From assembly GCF_025677645.1 (NCBI RefSeq), contig NZ_CP106879.1, forward strand, positions 1,922,001 through 1,986,000: 64,000 nt of DNA, in the 5' to 3' direction. The position numbers and the translations under genes were made by a program. The notes beneath the pieces were generated by a model. It ran no database searches. It was not told the origin of the DNA and saw nothing but the letters and a program-made list of their open reading frames with translations. The DNA is from Curtobacterium poinsettiae. GTDB lineage: Bacteria; Actinomycetota; Actinomycetes; Actinomycetales; Microbacteriaceae. Below, one piece after another: positions 55,107 to 63,397 of this stretch (the stretch's first letter is position 1; every line of letters starts with the position of its first letter).

Positions 55107-55595
55107 TCAGCGTCGGCAGTCCGGCTCCATCTCCACCTGCGTGTGCGCGTTGGCGGTGTACGAGCGGCCTTCGGCTTGGTAGTCGATGAAGATGGGTCCT
55201 GTCGTACCTGATGTTCCCTTGTCGCGTGACAGGTGGATGGCGAGGTCGAAGTGCTCACCTGCGGGAACAGTCCGGCCGATCGCGGACCTCGGATCGCCCC
55301 ATTCCTCCGCCAACGGCCACGACACCGACCCGGTCCTGCTGTACGGGGAGACCGGAACCAGCAGGACTTCGTGCGTCGTCACCCCGGTCTGCTCCGGCGT
55401 TCTGATGCCGGTGACCACGATGGGCGGACCGTTCTCCCTGTCGATCGGGATGCCGATCGAACCATCGAGTCGCGCGCTCTGGCACCAGACGGTGCCGCTG
55501 TCGGCGAACCGCAGCGGTCCGTTCGTCGACGGTGTGCACGAGGTGATCCCGAGCACGAGGGCCACCGCGAGAGCAGGAACTCCAGCGCGTTTCAC
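55107..55595 (-). CDS. putative lipoprotein
   Basis: 162 aa from GTG 55595. Signal peptide VKRAGVPALAVALVLGITSC with a lipobox ending in Cys 20, then a small beta-rich domain (GIPIDRENGPPIVVTGIRTP, EVLLVPVSPYSRTGSVSWPL). Overlaps the stop of the secreted protein gene by 4 nt. Function unknown; outer face of the membrane. Confidence 0.75.
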   Translation of the reverse strand: MKRAGVPALAVALVLGITSCTPSTNGPLRFADSGTVWCQSARLDGSIGIPIDRENGPPIVVTGIRTPEQTGVTTHEVLLVPVSPYSRTGSVSWPLAEEWGDPRSAIGRTVPAGEHFDLAIHLSRDKGTSGTTGPIFIDYQAEGRSYTANAHTQVEMEPDCRR

Positions 55596-56587
55596 TTGGT
55601 CACCGCCCGGACAGGCGTGCCTCCCCAGTAGCCGTGTGTGCCGCAGATGCGCTTGTTCGACGAGGAGTTGTTCGTGTACGACATCGAAGCCGAAGACGAC
55701 CAACCGGTCTTCGCCGTGAGGTTCACTCCGAGCGGCCGGCACCACTGGGCGTACTGACCGTAGGTGAAGTACGTCGAGTACGCATTGCCGCCAGTCCGCG
55801 ATCCGAAGCTCACGCCTGCGGTCGACGAGCGACTTGTCGTGCCCGCCTTCGACCAGGTGCCGCCTCGCCCGCTGGCCGAGTACGCCACTCCGAGGCTGGA
55901 CGAAGCCCCGGCCTTGTACGTGAACCTCCCGGTCGTCGAGCCGGACATCGCGTAGGTCGCCCCGACCAGCACGCGACGGGTACCCAGGTTCTTGGTCTTC
56001 GTCTCCCCGCACACCTGCGTCATCGGCGCTGCGCCCGAACCCTGGACCGCCGGGGCTGATCCCTCCGCGATCAAGCCGGCTTCCAGTGGAGATTCGATGG
56101 TGGTGGTTCCGGTGATCTGCAACGGTTCGGTCGTAGCTGCCCGAGCCGGCGACGTCTCCTGGTCGAAGGCAGGGTCAACCAGGAGCACTCGACCGTCGTC
56201 GTGGACGATCTTGCGGCTGATCGAGTACGGGGCCAGTGCAGTCCCGTCCACGGCGCGGACCTCGAAGTCGACGACGGCGGACTCGTCCACCAACGCTTCG
56301 ACCGTCGCGATGTCCTCGATGGTCAACTCGAAGGCCCCACTCGCTCCGACGCGGGAGGTCGCGACGCGGACGGACTCGACGGTATGGCCCGTCGCGGAGT
56401 CGGCATGGTCTCGAGCAGTTGCGAACAATGCGACCGGCGCGCCCCTCGAGAACGGCGATCCGTCCGCCCGTGTCGCGGTTCCGCTGATCGTCGGCCCGGG
56501 GGAAGTGCTCGCTGCTGCGAACGGGGCGATCGTCATCGATGTGGCCGCGAGACCGATGCTCGCGATCAGGACTGTGAACTTGCGCAT
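55592..56587 (-). CDS. secreted protein, unknown function
   Basis: 331 aa. Signal peptide MRKFTVLIASIGLAATSMTI with Ala-rich cleavage area (FAAAST). Residues about 30-180 include an Ig/transthyretin-like part (ISGTATRADGSPFSRGAPVA). The last 150 are Ser/Thr/Gly/Tyr-rich (GRFTYKAGASSSLGVAYSAS) with Cys in QVCGET, QWCRP and RICGTHGYWGG. Exported; the tail may be a repeat-like beta structure. Co-translated with the lipoprotein downstream. Confidence 0.75.
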   Translation of the reverse strand: MRKFTVLIASIGLAATSMTIAPFAAASTSPGPTISGTATRADGSPFSRGAPVALFATARDHADSATGHTVESVRVATSRVGASGAFELTIEDIATVEALVDESAVVDFEVRAVDGTALAPYSISRKIVHDDGRVLLVDPAFDQETSPARAATTEPLQITGTTTIESPLEAGLIAEGSAPAVQGSGAAPMTQVCGETKTKNLGTRRVLVGATYAMSGSTTGRFTYKAGASSSLGVAYSASGRGGTWSKAGTTSRSSTAGVSFGSRTGGNAYSTYFTYGQYAQWCRPLGVNLTAKTGWSSSASMSYTNNSSSNKRICGTHGYWGGTPVRAVTK

Positions 56588-56697
56588 AGATTCCTCTCGT
56601 CGGGATCAGCGACCACATCCTGAACATAGTGGAATACCAAAGGTGAAACAAGAGATTGCACGGCACTGCTCCTGCAGCACGAACCCGCGGCGTCGGT

Positions 56698-57753
56698 ATG
56701 GTGGCCCGCGTGACGACCGTGCCCCCGCCGGCAGCGCCGGCCCCGGAACCGATCAGCCCCGTGCAGTCCGCCGCGCTCCGCGACGGCGTCCTGCCACCCG
56801 TCGAGCAGGTCCGGCCGGGCATCTGGACCCTCGCGGTGCCCTTCCGCTTCGGGGTGCCCGACGCGACCCTGGTCTACGTCGTCGAGGGGTCGGACGGGTC
56901 GCTCGCGGTGATCGACCCCGGGTGGTCGGCCGTCGGTGAGCTCGCCGAGCTGCGGGACGGGCTCGCCGCGATCGGACGCACCCTGGACGACGTGTCGCTC
57001 GTGGCCGTGACGCACCTGCACGCGGACCACCTGGGCGCCGCGGCGGCCATTCGCCGGGCGACGGGTGCCCGGGTGGCGATGCACGGCCTCGAGGTGCGCG
57101 CGCTCGAACGGGAGCGCACCGACGCGGAGCGGAACGACGCCGACATCGCGACGTGGGGACTGCCCGAACACCTGCGGGCCGGGGTCGTCGAGGCGTGGGG
57201 CAGCGGTCGCCGGATCGGGATGGGCCGGATCGAGGCGCCGTTCGCCGACGTGCTGCTCGAGGACGGCGACCCGCTGCCGATCCCCGGCCGGACGATCCGC
57301 ACAGTGTGGACTCCGGGGCACACGGCCGGGCACGTCTGCTTCCTCGACGAGCCCGACGGTCTGCTGTTCTCCGGCGACCACGTGCTGCCGCGGATCAACT
57401 CCGGCATCGGGCTCGGCGGCCGGACCGGCACGAACCCGCTCGGGGACTACCTCGCCTCGCTCGCGCGGCTCGAGCCGTACTCCGACCTCGAGGTCTGCCC
57501 GGGGCACGAGTACCGGTTCCGTGACGTCGTCACCCGCGCGCAGACCCTGGCCCGGCACCGGGAGGAACGCTCACGTCACGTTGCGGCGGCCCTCGACGCA
57601 CTGGCCCGTCCGACGCTGTTGGAGGTCGCCGCCCGGGTGCCCTTCAGCGGTGGGATCGAGTCGATGACCGGGTTCCTGCTCGCGAGCGCGCTGACGCAGA
57701 CGGCCTTCCACGCAGACCTGCTCGGGCGGGCCGACGAGGTCCGGCCCGCCTGA
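56698..57753 (+). CDS. metallo-beta-lactamase-fold hydrolase
   Basis: 351 aa from ATG 56698. VTHLHADHLGAAAAI gives the HxHxDH zinc motif, and TPGHTAGHVCFLD, LLFSGDHVLPRINSG and CPGHEYRF supply the remaining ligands. A C-terminal helical extension is present. Resembles the glyoxalase II/lactonase-like MBL subgroup with a Pro-rich head. Cytosolic; substrate unknown. Confidence 0.88.
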   Translation: MVARVTTVPPPAAPAPEPISPVQSAALRDGVLPPVEQVRPGIWTLAVPFRFGVPDATLVYVVEGSDGSLAVIDPGWSAVGELAELRDGLAAIGRTLDDVSLVAVTHLHADHLGAAAAIRRATGARVAMHGLEVRALERERTDAERNDADIATWGLPEHLRAGVVEAWGSGRRIGMGRIEAPFADVLLEDGDPLPIPGRTIRTVWTPGHTAGHVCFLDEPDGLLFSGDHVLPRINSGIGLGGRTGTNPLGDYLASLARLEPYSDLEVCPGHEYRFRDVVTRAQTLARHREERSRHVAAALDALARPTLLEVAARVPFSGGIESMTGFLLASALTQTAFHADLLGRADEVRPA

Positions 57754-57774
57754 CGAGCGCCACGGACGCGCGGG

Positions 57775-58407
57775 TCAGCCGAGCGTCGTCGCGAGCCGCT
57801 CGATCGTCGTCTTCGCGTCGGCGAACTCTGCGGCGGCGTGCTGGGCCAGCGGTGCGAGATCCGGCAGCCGGTCGGCCAGGGTCGCGCTGACGGTGATCGG
57901 GTACAGCTTCATGCCGAGCGCGGTGCCGAGCACGATGTGCAGGACGGGGGAGCCGTGGTCCCAGCCCTCGGTCGGGGTGCCGGCGTCGTAGGTGGCTCCG
58001 CGGCTCACCACGGTGACGACGGGGCGGCCGGCCAGGGGCTGCACGCCGCCGGTCAGGATGCCGGGCACGTGGATGCGGTCGATCCAGGCCTTCAGGGTCG
58101 ACGGCACGGTGTAGTTGTACAGCGGCGCACCCACCACGACGACGTCGGCGGCCAGGAGCTCGTCGATGACCGCCTGGCGCAGGGCCTCTGCCTCGGGCGC
58201 GACGGTCTCCTCCGCGGTGCGGTCGGCGGCGGCCCAGTGCAGCGCCGAGCTCTCGAGGTGGGGGAGCTGGTCGACGTGCAGGTCCCGCCGGACGACCGTG
58301 TACTCCGGGCCGCGGGCGCGCCAGGCGTCGGCGAAGGCCGCGGTCAGGGCACGCGAGCGGGAGTGGGACAGGTCGGCCGAGGAGTCGATGTGCAGCAGCG
58401 TGGGCAT
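57775..58407 (-). CDS. FMN-dependent NADH-azoreductase / flavodoxin-fold reductase
   Basis: 210 aa from ATG 58407. LLHIDSSADLSHSRSRALTA is the phosphate-binding start of the family, VVVGAPLYNYTVPSTLKAWI the FMN-binding PxYN loop, and TVVSRGATYD the second loop. Matches AzoR-type enzymes that reduce quinones and azo compounds. Ends 21 nt from the convergent MBL gene. Confidence 0.88.
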   Translation of the reverse strand: MPTLLHIDSSADLSHSRSRALTAAFADAWRARGPEYTVVRRDLHVDQLPHLESSALHWAAADRTAEETVAPEAEALRQAVIDELLAADVVVVGAPLYNYTVPSTLKAWIDRIHVPGILTGGVQPLAGRPVVTVVSRGATYDAGTPTEGWDHGSPVLHIVLGTALGMKLYPITVSATLADRLPDLAPLAQHAAAEFADAKTTIERLATTLG

Positions 58408-58453
58408 GTCGCCAACGCTACCGGCGCGGACCCGGCCGGGCGCGGATGCGGAA

Positions 58454-58493
58454 ACGGCCCCGCCTGCTCCGGTGGAGGAGCAGGCGGGGCCGT
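58454..58493 (-). terminator. GC-rich hairpin terminator downstream of LAYTG gene
   Basis: Perfect 17-bp stem (arms 58454-58470 and 58477-58493) with a 6-nt loop; on the - strand it is followed by TTTCC. It lies between the stop of the leftward surface-protein gene and the reductase start. A second hairpin with arms CTCCCGTCC and GGACGGGAG lies just before it at about 58500-58535. Confidence 0.7.
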
Positions 58494-58549
58494 CACGGGC
58501 CTCCCGTCCACCGCGCGGGCACGCGACGGACGGGAGACGTCTCAGAGTG

Positions 58550-60136
58550 TCAGCGCTGGGCGCGGCGACGGCGCGCGAAGCGGGCGCCGATGAGGCCGGC
58601 ACCGGCGACGAGCAGGCCCAGGGCCCACGGCAGTGCGTCGGTGGTGTCCGAGCCGGTGTAGGCGAGCTGGCCACCGGTGTTGACCGGGGCGACCGGGGCC
58701 GCTGCCGGTGCGACCGGGGTCGGGTCGGCGATGCCGGCGACCGCGGTCGGCTGGACGTCGACGGCGAACGACGTGCTGAACGAACCGAAGGCGACGGACA
58801 GGTTGTGCACCGAGGCGTGCGGGAACGTGACGCCGACGATGCCGAAGTCACCGAGTTCGGGGTCCGGAGCGATCACGTCGCTGGCGACGTCCGACGTGAC
58901 GGTCGGCAGGACCGTCTCGTCCTCGTCGGCCAGGATGTCGTTGCCGTACCGGTCGACGAGCCCGCCCTGGACGACGAGCGTGCCGCCCTGCTTCACGGTC
59001 GGACGACCGCCGTCGGTGAACACGACCGAGAACGAGTCGTCGGTGGACTCGGCGTCGACCGTGTAGACGGAGCCGTCGGGCGCGATGATCCACGAGCGCT
59101 GCTTCTCGGCTTCCAGCTGCGAACGGTCGATCGTGTAGACCTGCACGCCGAGCGGAGCGCCGGCTTCGACGGTGAGTGACACGTACTGGGTGACGGACTC
59201 GGTTCCGCTCGTCGCGGTCACCGCGAACTCGTAGTCCCACGCGTCGGTCGTGACGCCGCTGAGTTCACCGGTCGAGGCGTCGAAGGTCAGACCGTCGGGG
59301 AGCTGGTCCTCGGGGGCCGCCTCGTCCTCGGGGAACTCCTCGGCGTACTCGGCATCGTCCTCGGAGAACCAGGCGAGGCTGTACTTCGGCTCCGGGAAGC
59401 CCTGCGCACGGAAGGTGTGCGAGAAGGCGTCACCGGCGGCGGTGCTCAGCTCGAGCGGGCTGTCCTGCGTGGCGCCGGCCTCGGTGGGCTGGCCGTCCTC
59501 GCCGAGGAACGCCGGCGTCTGCGTCACGGCCGCGGTGGCCTCGGACTCGACCGTGGAGGTCTCGGTCGCGCCGGGCAGCGTGCCCGTCACGGCGACGGTG
59601 ATGGTCTTGCGGACGTCGGTCGGGTCGACGACGTAGCTCGCGGCCTTCGACAGGACGTTGCCGTCCTGGTCGGTCCACGAGTACTTGTACCCCGCCTCGT
59701 CGTCGAAGCCGGTGACGACGGCGACGAGTCGGGTGCCGACCTTCGCCGTGCCCTCGATGGTGACGGTGGCGTCGGCGGCCTTGGCCGTGACGTCGGGCTT
59801 CGGCGTCTCGGTCGGCTTCGGGGCCTCGGTGGCGGCAGGCGCGGTGGTCTCCGGTGCGGCCGGCTCGCCGGCCTCGGGGGTGGGTGCCGCCGGGGTCTCC
59901 TCGGCCGGAGCCGGGGTCTCGGGCGCGGTCTCGGCGGGCGGGTCCGTCGGCGTGGGCGTCTCGTCGGAGACGACCGGGGCGGGCGTCTCGGCAGCCACGA
60001 TCGGCTGCGTCGTGTCGAGCGTCTCGGCGTTGGCGGCCGTCGCGGTCATGATGCCGAGGCCGGTGGTCAGGCCCACCAGTGCGACGGTGGTGCCGACGGC
60101 GCAGGCGCGACGGACGGTGGAGGTGCTGCGGTGCAC
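58550..60136 (-). CDS. LAYTG-anchored surface protein 1
   Basis: 528 aa from GTG 60136 with GGGGGGAC upstream. Signal peptide (CAVGTTVALVGLTTGLGIMT) ends near ANAETLD. Residues 45-110 are Pro/Thr/Glu-rich. Ig-like modules follow (VTIEGTAKVGTRLVAVVTGF; QYVSLTVEAGAPLGVQVYTI; FPHASVHNLSVAFGSFSTSF). The C terminus has LAYTG, a membrane helix (LPWALGLLVAGAGLIGA) and RRRR, a class E sortase sorting signal. Covalently wall-linked. No sortase gene in the window. Confidence 0.88.
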   Translation of the reverse strand: MHRSTSTVRRACAVGTTVALVGLTTGLGIMTATAANAETLDTTQPIVAAETPAPVVSDETPTPTDPPAETAPETPAPAEETPAAPTPEAGEPAAPETTAPAATEAPKPTETPKPDVTAKAADATVTIEGTAKVGTRLVAVVTGFDDEAGYKYSWTDQDGNVLSKAASYVVDPTDVRKTITVAVTGTLPGATETSTVESEATAAVTQTPAFLGEDGQPTEAGATQDSPLELSTAAGDAFSHTFRAQGFPEPKYSLAWFSEDDAEYAEEFPEDEAAPEDQLPDGLTFDASTGELSGVTTDAWDYEFAVTATSGTESVTQYVSLTVEAGAPLGVQVYTIDRSQLEAEKQRSWIIAPDGSVYTVDAESTDDSFSVVFTDGGRPTVKQGGTLVVQGGLVDRYGNDILADEDETVLPTVTSDVASDVIAPDPELGDFGIVGVTFPHASVHNLSVAFGSFSTSFAVDVQPTAVAGIADPTPVAPAAAPVAPVNTGGQLAYTGSDTTDALPWALGLLVAGAGLIGARFARRRRAQR

Positions 60137-60331
60137 GGGGTCCCCCCAGGGGTCGGTCCGGGCTCTTCGCCCGGATCATGTGAATTTGCCGAGAATGTCG
60201 GCGTTCTCGGATCGTAGCGGGATGACGTTGCCGGGCTGTGACGATTCACCGGAATGTGACCCGGGTTGGGGGTGCGTGCGGGAAACCGCCTGACCCCCGC
60301 ACGCGCGGCGCGTCCTGTGGGTGCGGAAGGG

Positions 60332-60375
60332 CGGACGGGAGGCGCGGTGCACGCCCGCACCGCGCCTCCCGTCCG
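60332..60375 (-). terminator. GC-rich hairpin downstream of LAYTG gene 2
   Basis: Perfect 19-bp stem (arms 60332-60350 and 60357-60375) with loop ACGCCC, 14 nt after the stop at 60389. No T-run follows, as is common in high-GC actinobacterial terminators. The arm shares GGACGGGAGGC with the hairpins near 58.5 kb. Confidence 0.65.
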
Positions 60376-60388
60376 TTGGGGCCGCGTC

Positions 60389-62230
60389 TCAGGCGCGACG
60401 GCGACGCAGACGGTGGACCAGCAGACCGCCGCCGGCGGCGAGCAGGCCCAGCGCCCACGCGAGCGGCCCGGAGGCGTCGGCGCCCGTGTAGGCGAGGTGC
60501 CCGCCGCCTGCCGTCGGGGTCGGGTTGCCGATGGTCGCGATCGTCGGCCGCACGTCCACGTCGAACGTGGTCGAGACGTCACCGAGGGCGACCGTGATGG
60601 TGTGCGGCGAGGCGTGCGGGAACTCGACGCGGGGCTCCCACTCGCCGTACGGCAGCGTCACTTCGTCGCTGGCCACGCTGCTCGTCACGACCGGCTGCGC
60701 GCCGTCGGACTCCTTCGTGCTGTTCCCGAACGCGTCGAGGGCCGTCACCCGGACGACCATCGTCGACCCCTGGGCCACCGGGACGGCGTCGACCGGGATC
60801 GACTTCGGGCTCTCCGCGAAGACCTCGCGCAGGCCCTCGGCATCACGGAGCCATCCCTTCGGGGACCCGATCGTGCCGACGAGCAGGCTGAGTTCCTTCG
60901 TCGCGGCGGGACGGATGGACAGGTGGACGTACTGGGTGGCAGCGCGGGACCCGTTCATGGCCATGACCTGGAAGTCGTACTCGCCGGCCACCGTCGGGGC
61001 ACCGCTCAGGACCCCGCTCGTGTCACCGACGGCGAGGCCGAGCGGTGCGATCGGGTGTTCGTTGCCCGGTACGGGGAACGCCGTCGGACCGGTCAGCAGG
61101 ACGTAGTGCAGTTCCGTCGACGACCCCGTCGCGCTGAAGGTGCGCTCGATCTGCTCGCCCGCGGTGGTCTCGATGCGGATCGGCGACTCGGGCGTCGAGG
61201 GCTCGGTGAACGCGATGGTGTCCGGGGCGGCGGGCTCGTCGGTGTCCTCGGCGCCGACCACCACCTCGAACGACGTGGAGACGCCCCCTTCGGAGACCGT
61301 CACGGTCCGGGTGCCGGTGCCGCCGAAGGTCACGGTGTTCGAGGAGTCCCCGTCGTTCCACACCGCCGAGTCGGAGTCGTCCGTGCTCGTGACCGTCGAC
61401 CGGGGGTAGTCCGGACCCGGCGTGGTCCGGTTGCCGTACGCGTCGACCGCGAGCCCGGCGAGCGCGAGGGGGGTGTCCTCGGCGACCGGGATGCTCGGCA
61501 CGATGCGGACGCGGCCCTGACCGGCGGCCTGTTCCCAGATCGTGCCGTCGGTCTCGACCTGCCACAGCCCGTTGTAGTCGGGGGTGGCGACGCCGAACGT
61601 CACGCCCACGGGGTCACCGGGAGCGACCGTCAGCTCGACGTACTGCGTGATCTCGGTCGAGCCGCTCAGGGCGACGACCTGGAACCGGAAGGTCCCGGCC
61701 TCCTTCGGGTCGCCGCTCAGGACACCGGTGTCGACGTTGACCCAGTAGTCGGAGGACGGGGCGTCCTGGATGGCGTAGCCGACGGTGCCGTCGCCGCCGG
61801 TGGTCTCGAAGGTGCGGGTGAAGGGCGTGCCGCTGATGGCGGTGAGCTCGATCGGGTCCTCGGCGGTGGACGGTTCCGTGAAGGCGAGGTCGCTGCCGTC
61901 GTCGGCGGCCGGCGTCGGCTCGGCCGCCGCCGGCGCCGCTGGTGCCACAGGCGTGGCCGGTGCGGTGGGTGTCGTGGGCTCTGGTGCCGGCGTTCCTGGG
62001 ACGGCGGTCGGCGTCGGGTCGGTGGACGGGCCTCCCGGCTGCTCGTCGGTGTCGACCGTCGCGGCGGGCGCGGCGGGCGTACCGGGCGTCGCCGTGCTCG
62101 TGACGGTCGTGGGCTCGGCCGCGACGGCGGTCGCGGCGCCGATGCCGAACGCCGACGACGCGGTGACGATGGCGACGGCTGCGCCGATGGCGGCGACCCG
62201 TCGCGTGGTGGCGGTGCAGGGCTGGTTCAT
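60389..62230 (-). CDS. LAYTG-anchored surface protein 2
   Basis: 613 aa from ATG 62230 with GGGGGA upstream. Signal peptide (VAAIGAAVAIVTASSAFGIG), Pro/Ala/Thr-rich stalk, then two similar modules, each starting FTEPST and containing GVLSG, QYVELTV or QYVHLSI and VDAYGN or LDAFGN. The C terminus has LAYTG, a membrane helix (LAWALGLLAAGGGLLVH) and RRRR. The last module matches protein 1 (FPHAS, STTFDVDVRPT). Sortase E substrate; adhesion or wall role inferred. Confidence 0.88.
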   Translation of the reverse strand: MNQPCTATTRRVAAIGAAVAIVTASSAFGIGAATAVAAEPTTVTSTATPGTPAAPAATVDTDEQPGGPSTDPTPTAVPGTPAPEPTTPTAPATPVAPAAPAAAEPTPAADDGSDLAFTEPSTAEDPIELTAISGTPFTRTFETTGGDGTVGYAIQDAPSSDYWVNVDTGVLSGDPKEAGTFRFQVVALSGSTEITQYVELTVAPGDPVGVTFGVATPDYNGLWQVETDGTIWEQAAGQGRVRIVPSIPVAEDTPLALAGLAVDAYGNRTTPGPDYPRSTVTSTDDSDSAVWNDGDSSNTVTFGGTGTRTVTVSEGGVSTSFEVVVGAEDTDEPAAPDTIAFTEPSTPESPIRIETTAGEQIERTFSATGSSTELHYVLLTGPTAFPVPGNEHPIAPLGLAVGDTSGVLSGAPTVAGEYDFQVMAMNGSRAATQYVHLSIRPAATKELSLLVGTIGSPKGWLRDAEGLREVFAESPKSIPVDAVPVAQGSTMVVRVTALDAFGNSTKESDGAQPVVTSSVASDEVTLPYGEWEPRVEFPHASPHTITVALGDVSTTFDVDVRPTIATIGNPTPTAGGGHLAYTGADASGPLAWALGLLAAGGGLLVHRLRRRRA

Positions 62231-62389
62231 GGGATCCCCCTCGGATGCGGTCGGGGCACCGGCAGGTGCCCTCATCCAGGAGATGTCCGCGTCCACGAGA
62301 TCCTGACGGATGCACAGGTCTCGATCCGGTCACGGCGCTGGAGGGAGTGCGCTGGATGGCGTGCGCTGGACGGCGTACGCGCCAGTGGA

Positions 62390-63292
62390 TCAGTCGGCGA
62401 CGGCTGCTGCCGCACGCTCGAGCGCGTCGCGGAGTGCGCGGACCGCCGGGGACGACGACCCCGCGGACCGCACCACCGTGAAGATCGTGCGTCGGGGGCC
62501 CTCCGGCAGCTCGAGCAGCCGACAGGTCGTCGTCCGACCGGTCCACATCAGGTCCGGCATCAGGCTGACGGCGTTGCCCGACTCGACGAGGCGGATCTGC
62601 GTCTGCAGGTCGGCGGTCTCGTACCGGACGTCGGGCTCGAAGCCCCAGCGCCGACAGACCTGCTCGGCGAAGTGCCGCGACGCGGTACCCCGGGGCTCCA
62701 TAACCCAGGGCATGGTGCGCGCGTCCTCGAGCGACGACACCGGGCGCAGGGCCGTGTCGAGCGGGGGCAGGGCGAGCCGGACCGCATCGGTCGTCAGGTC
62801 GGAGCGGTCGAGCCCGGGCAGGTGCGGAGCGGCATGGGCCGGGTACTGCTCGGCGATCACCATGTCGAAGTCGCGAGCCCACGTCTCGTTCAGTGCGGTC
62901 TCCGGTTCCCGCTGCACCATCTCGACCCGGACGTCGGGGTGTTCCGTGGCCATCTCGTGCAGGGCGCTCGGCATCAGGGCGAGGGCCGCGGACTGGAACA
63001 CGGCGACCCGGACGCGGCCCTGCACGGACGACAGGGTCTCCTCGACCTGCGACTGCGCGTGCTCGAGGACGTCGAGCACCTGGCCCGCAGCGGCGACCAA
63101 CACCTCGGCCTGCGGGGTGAGCTGCAGCCGTCGCCCGGCCTTGCGGAGGAGCTGCACGCCGGCCTCCCGCTCCAGGGCGCTCAGCTGCTGCGAGACCGCC
63201 GACGGGGTGAAGTTCACGGCCTCAGCGACGGCCGCGATCGTGCCGCGGATGGACAGCTCACGGAGGAGCACGAGACGGCGGACGTCGAGCAT
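62390..63292 (-). CDS. LysR-family transcriptional regulator
   Basis: 300 aa. N-terminal helix-turn-helix (IRGTIAAVAEAVNFTPSAVS followed by QQLSALEREAGVQLL), coiled linker and a two-lobe effector domain (VRVAVFQSAALALMPSALHE; SGNAVSLMPDLMW). Divergent from putA with 105 nt between starts, so it is a good candidate for controlling proline use; the ligand is not deducible. Confidence 0.88.
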   Translation of the reverse strand: MLDVRRLVLLRELSIRGTIAAVAEAVNFTPSAVSQQLSALEREAGVQLLRKAGRRLQLTPQAEVLVAAAGQVLDVLEHAQSQVEETLSSVQGRVRVAVFQSAALALMPSALHEMATEHPDVRVEMVQREPETALNETWARDFDMVIAEQYPAHAAPHLPGLDRSDLTTDAVRLALPPLDTALRPVSSLEDARTMPWVMEPRGTASRHFAEQVCRRWGFEPDVRYETADLQTQIRLVESGNAVSLMPDLMWTGRTTTCRLLELPEGPRRTIFTVVRSAGSSSPAVRALRDALERAAAAVAD

Positions 63293-63322
63293 GGTCCGAC
63301 GCTAGCCGGGCCGAGCCCGGAA

Positions 63323-63372
63323 CGGTAGCGCAACTGAACGGTATCCATCAGGAACGCTCACTTCCGCTACCG
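63323..63372. promoter_or_regulatory. candidate LysR operator between lysR-type gene and putA
   Basis: CGGTAGCG (63323-63330) and CGCTACCG (63365-63372) are perfect inverted 8-mers in the divergent gap, 34 nt apart, which fits two-site LysR binding upstream of a regulated gene. Confidence 0.4.
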
Positions 63373-63397
63373 CATCCCGGACCTCCACACTGAACCC

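Noticed and set aside
60266-63328. 1020-codon + strand open frame across three genes
   Set aside because: Antisense shadow of two LAYTG genes and the LysR gene; Gly/Arg/Val-rich composition without domains.
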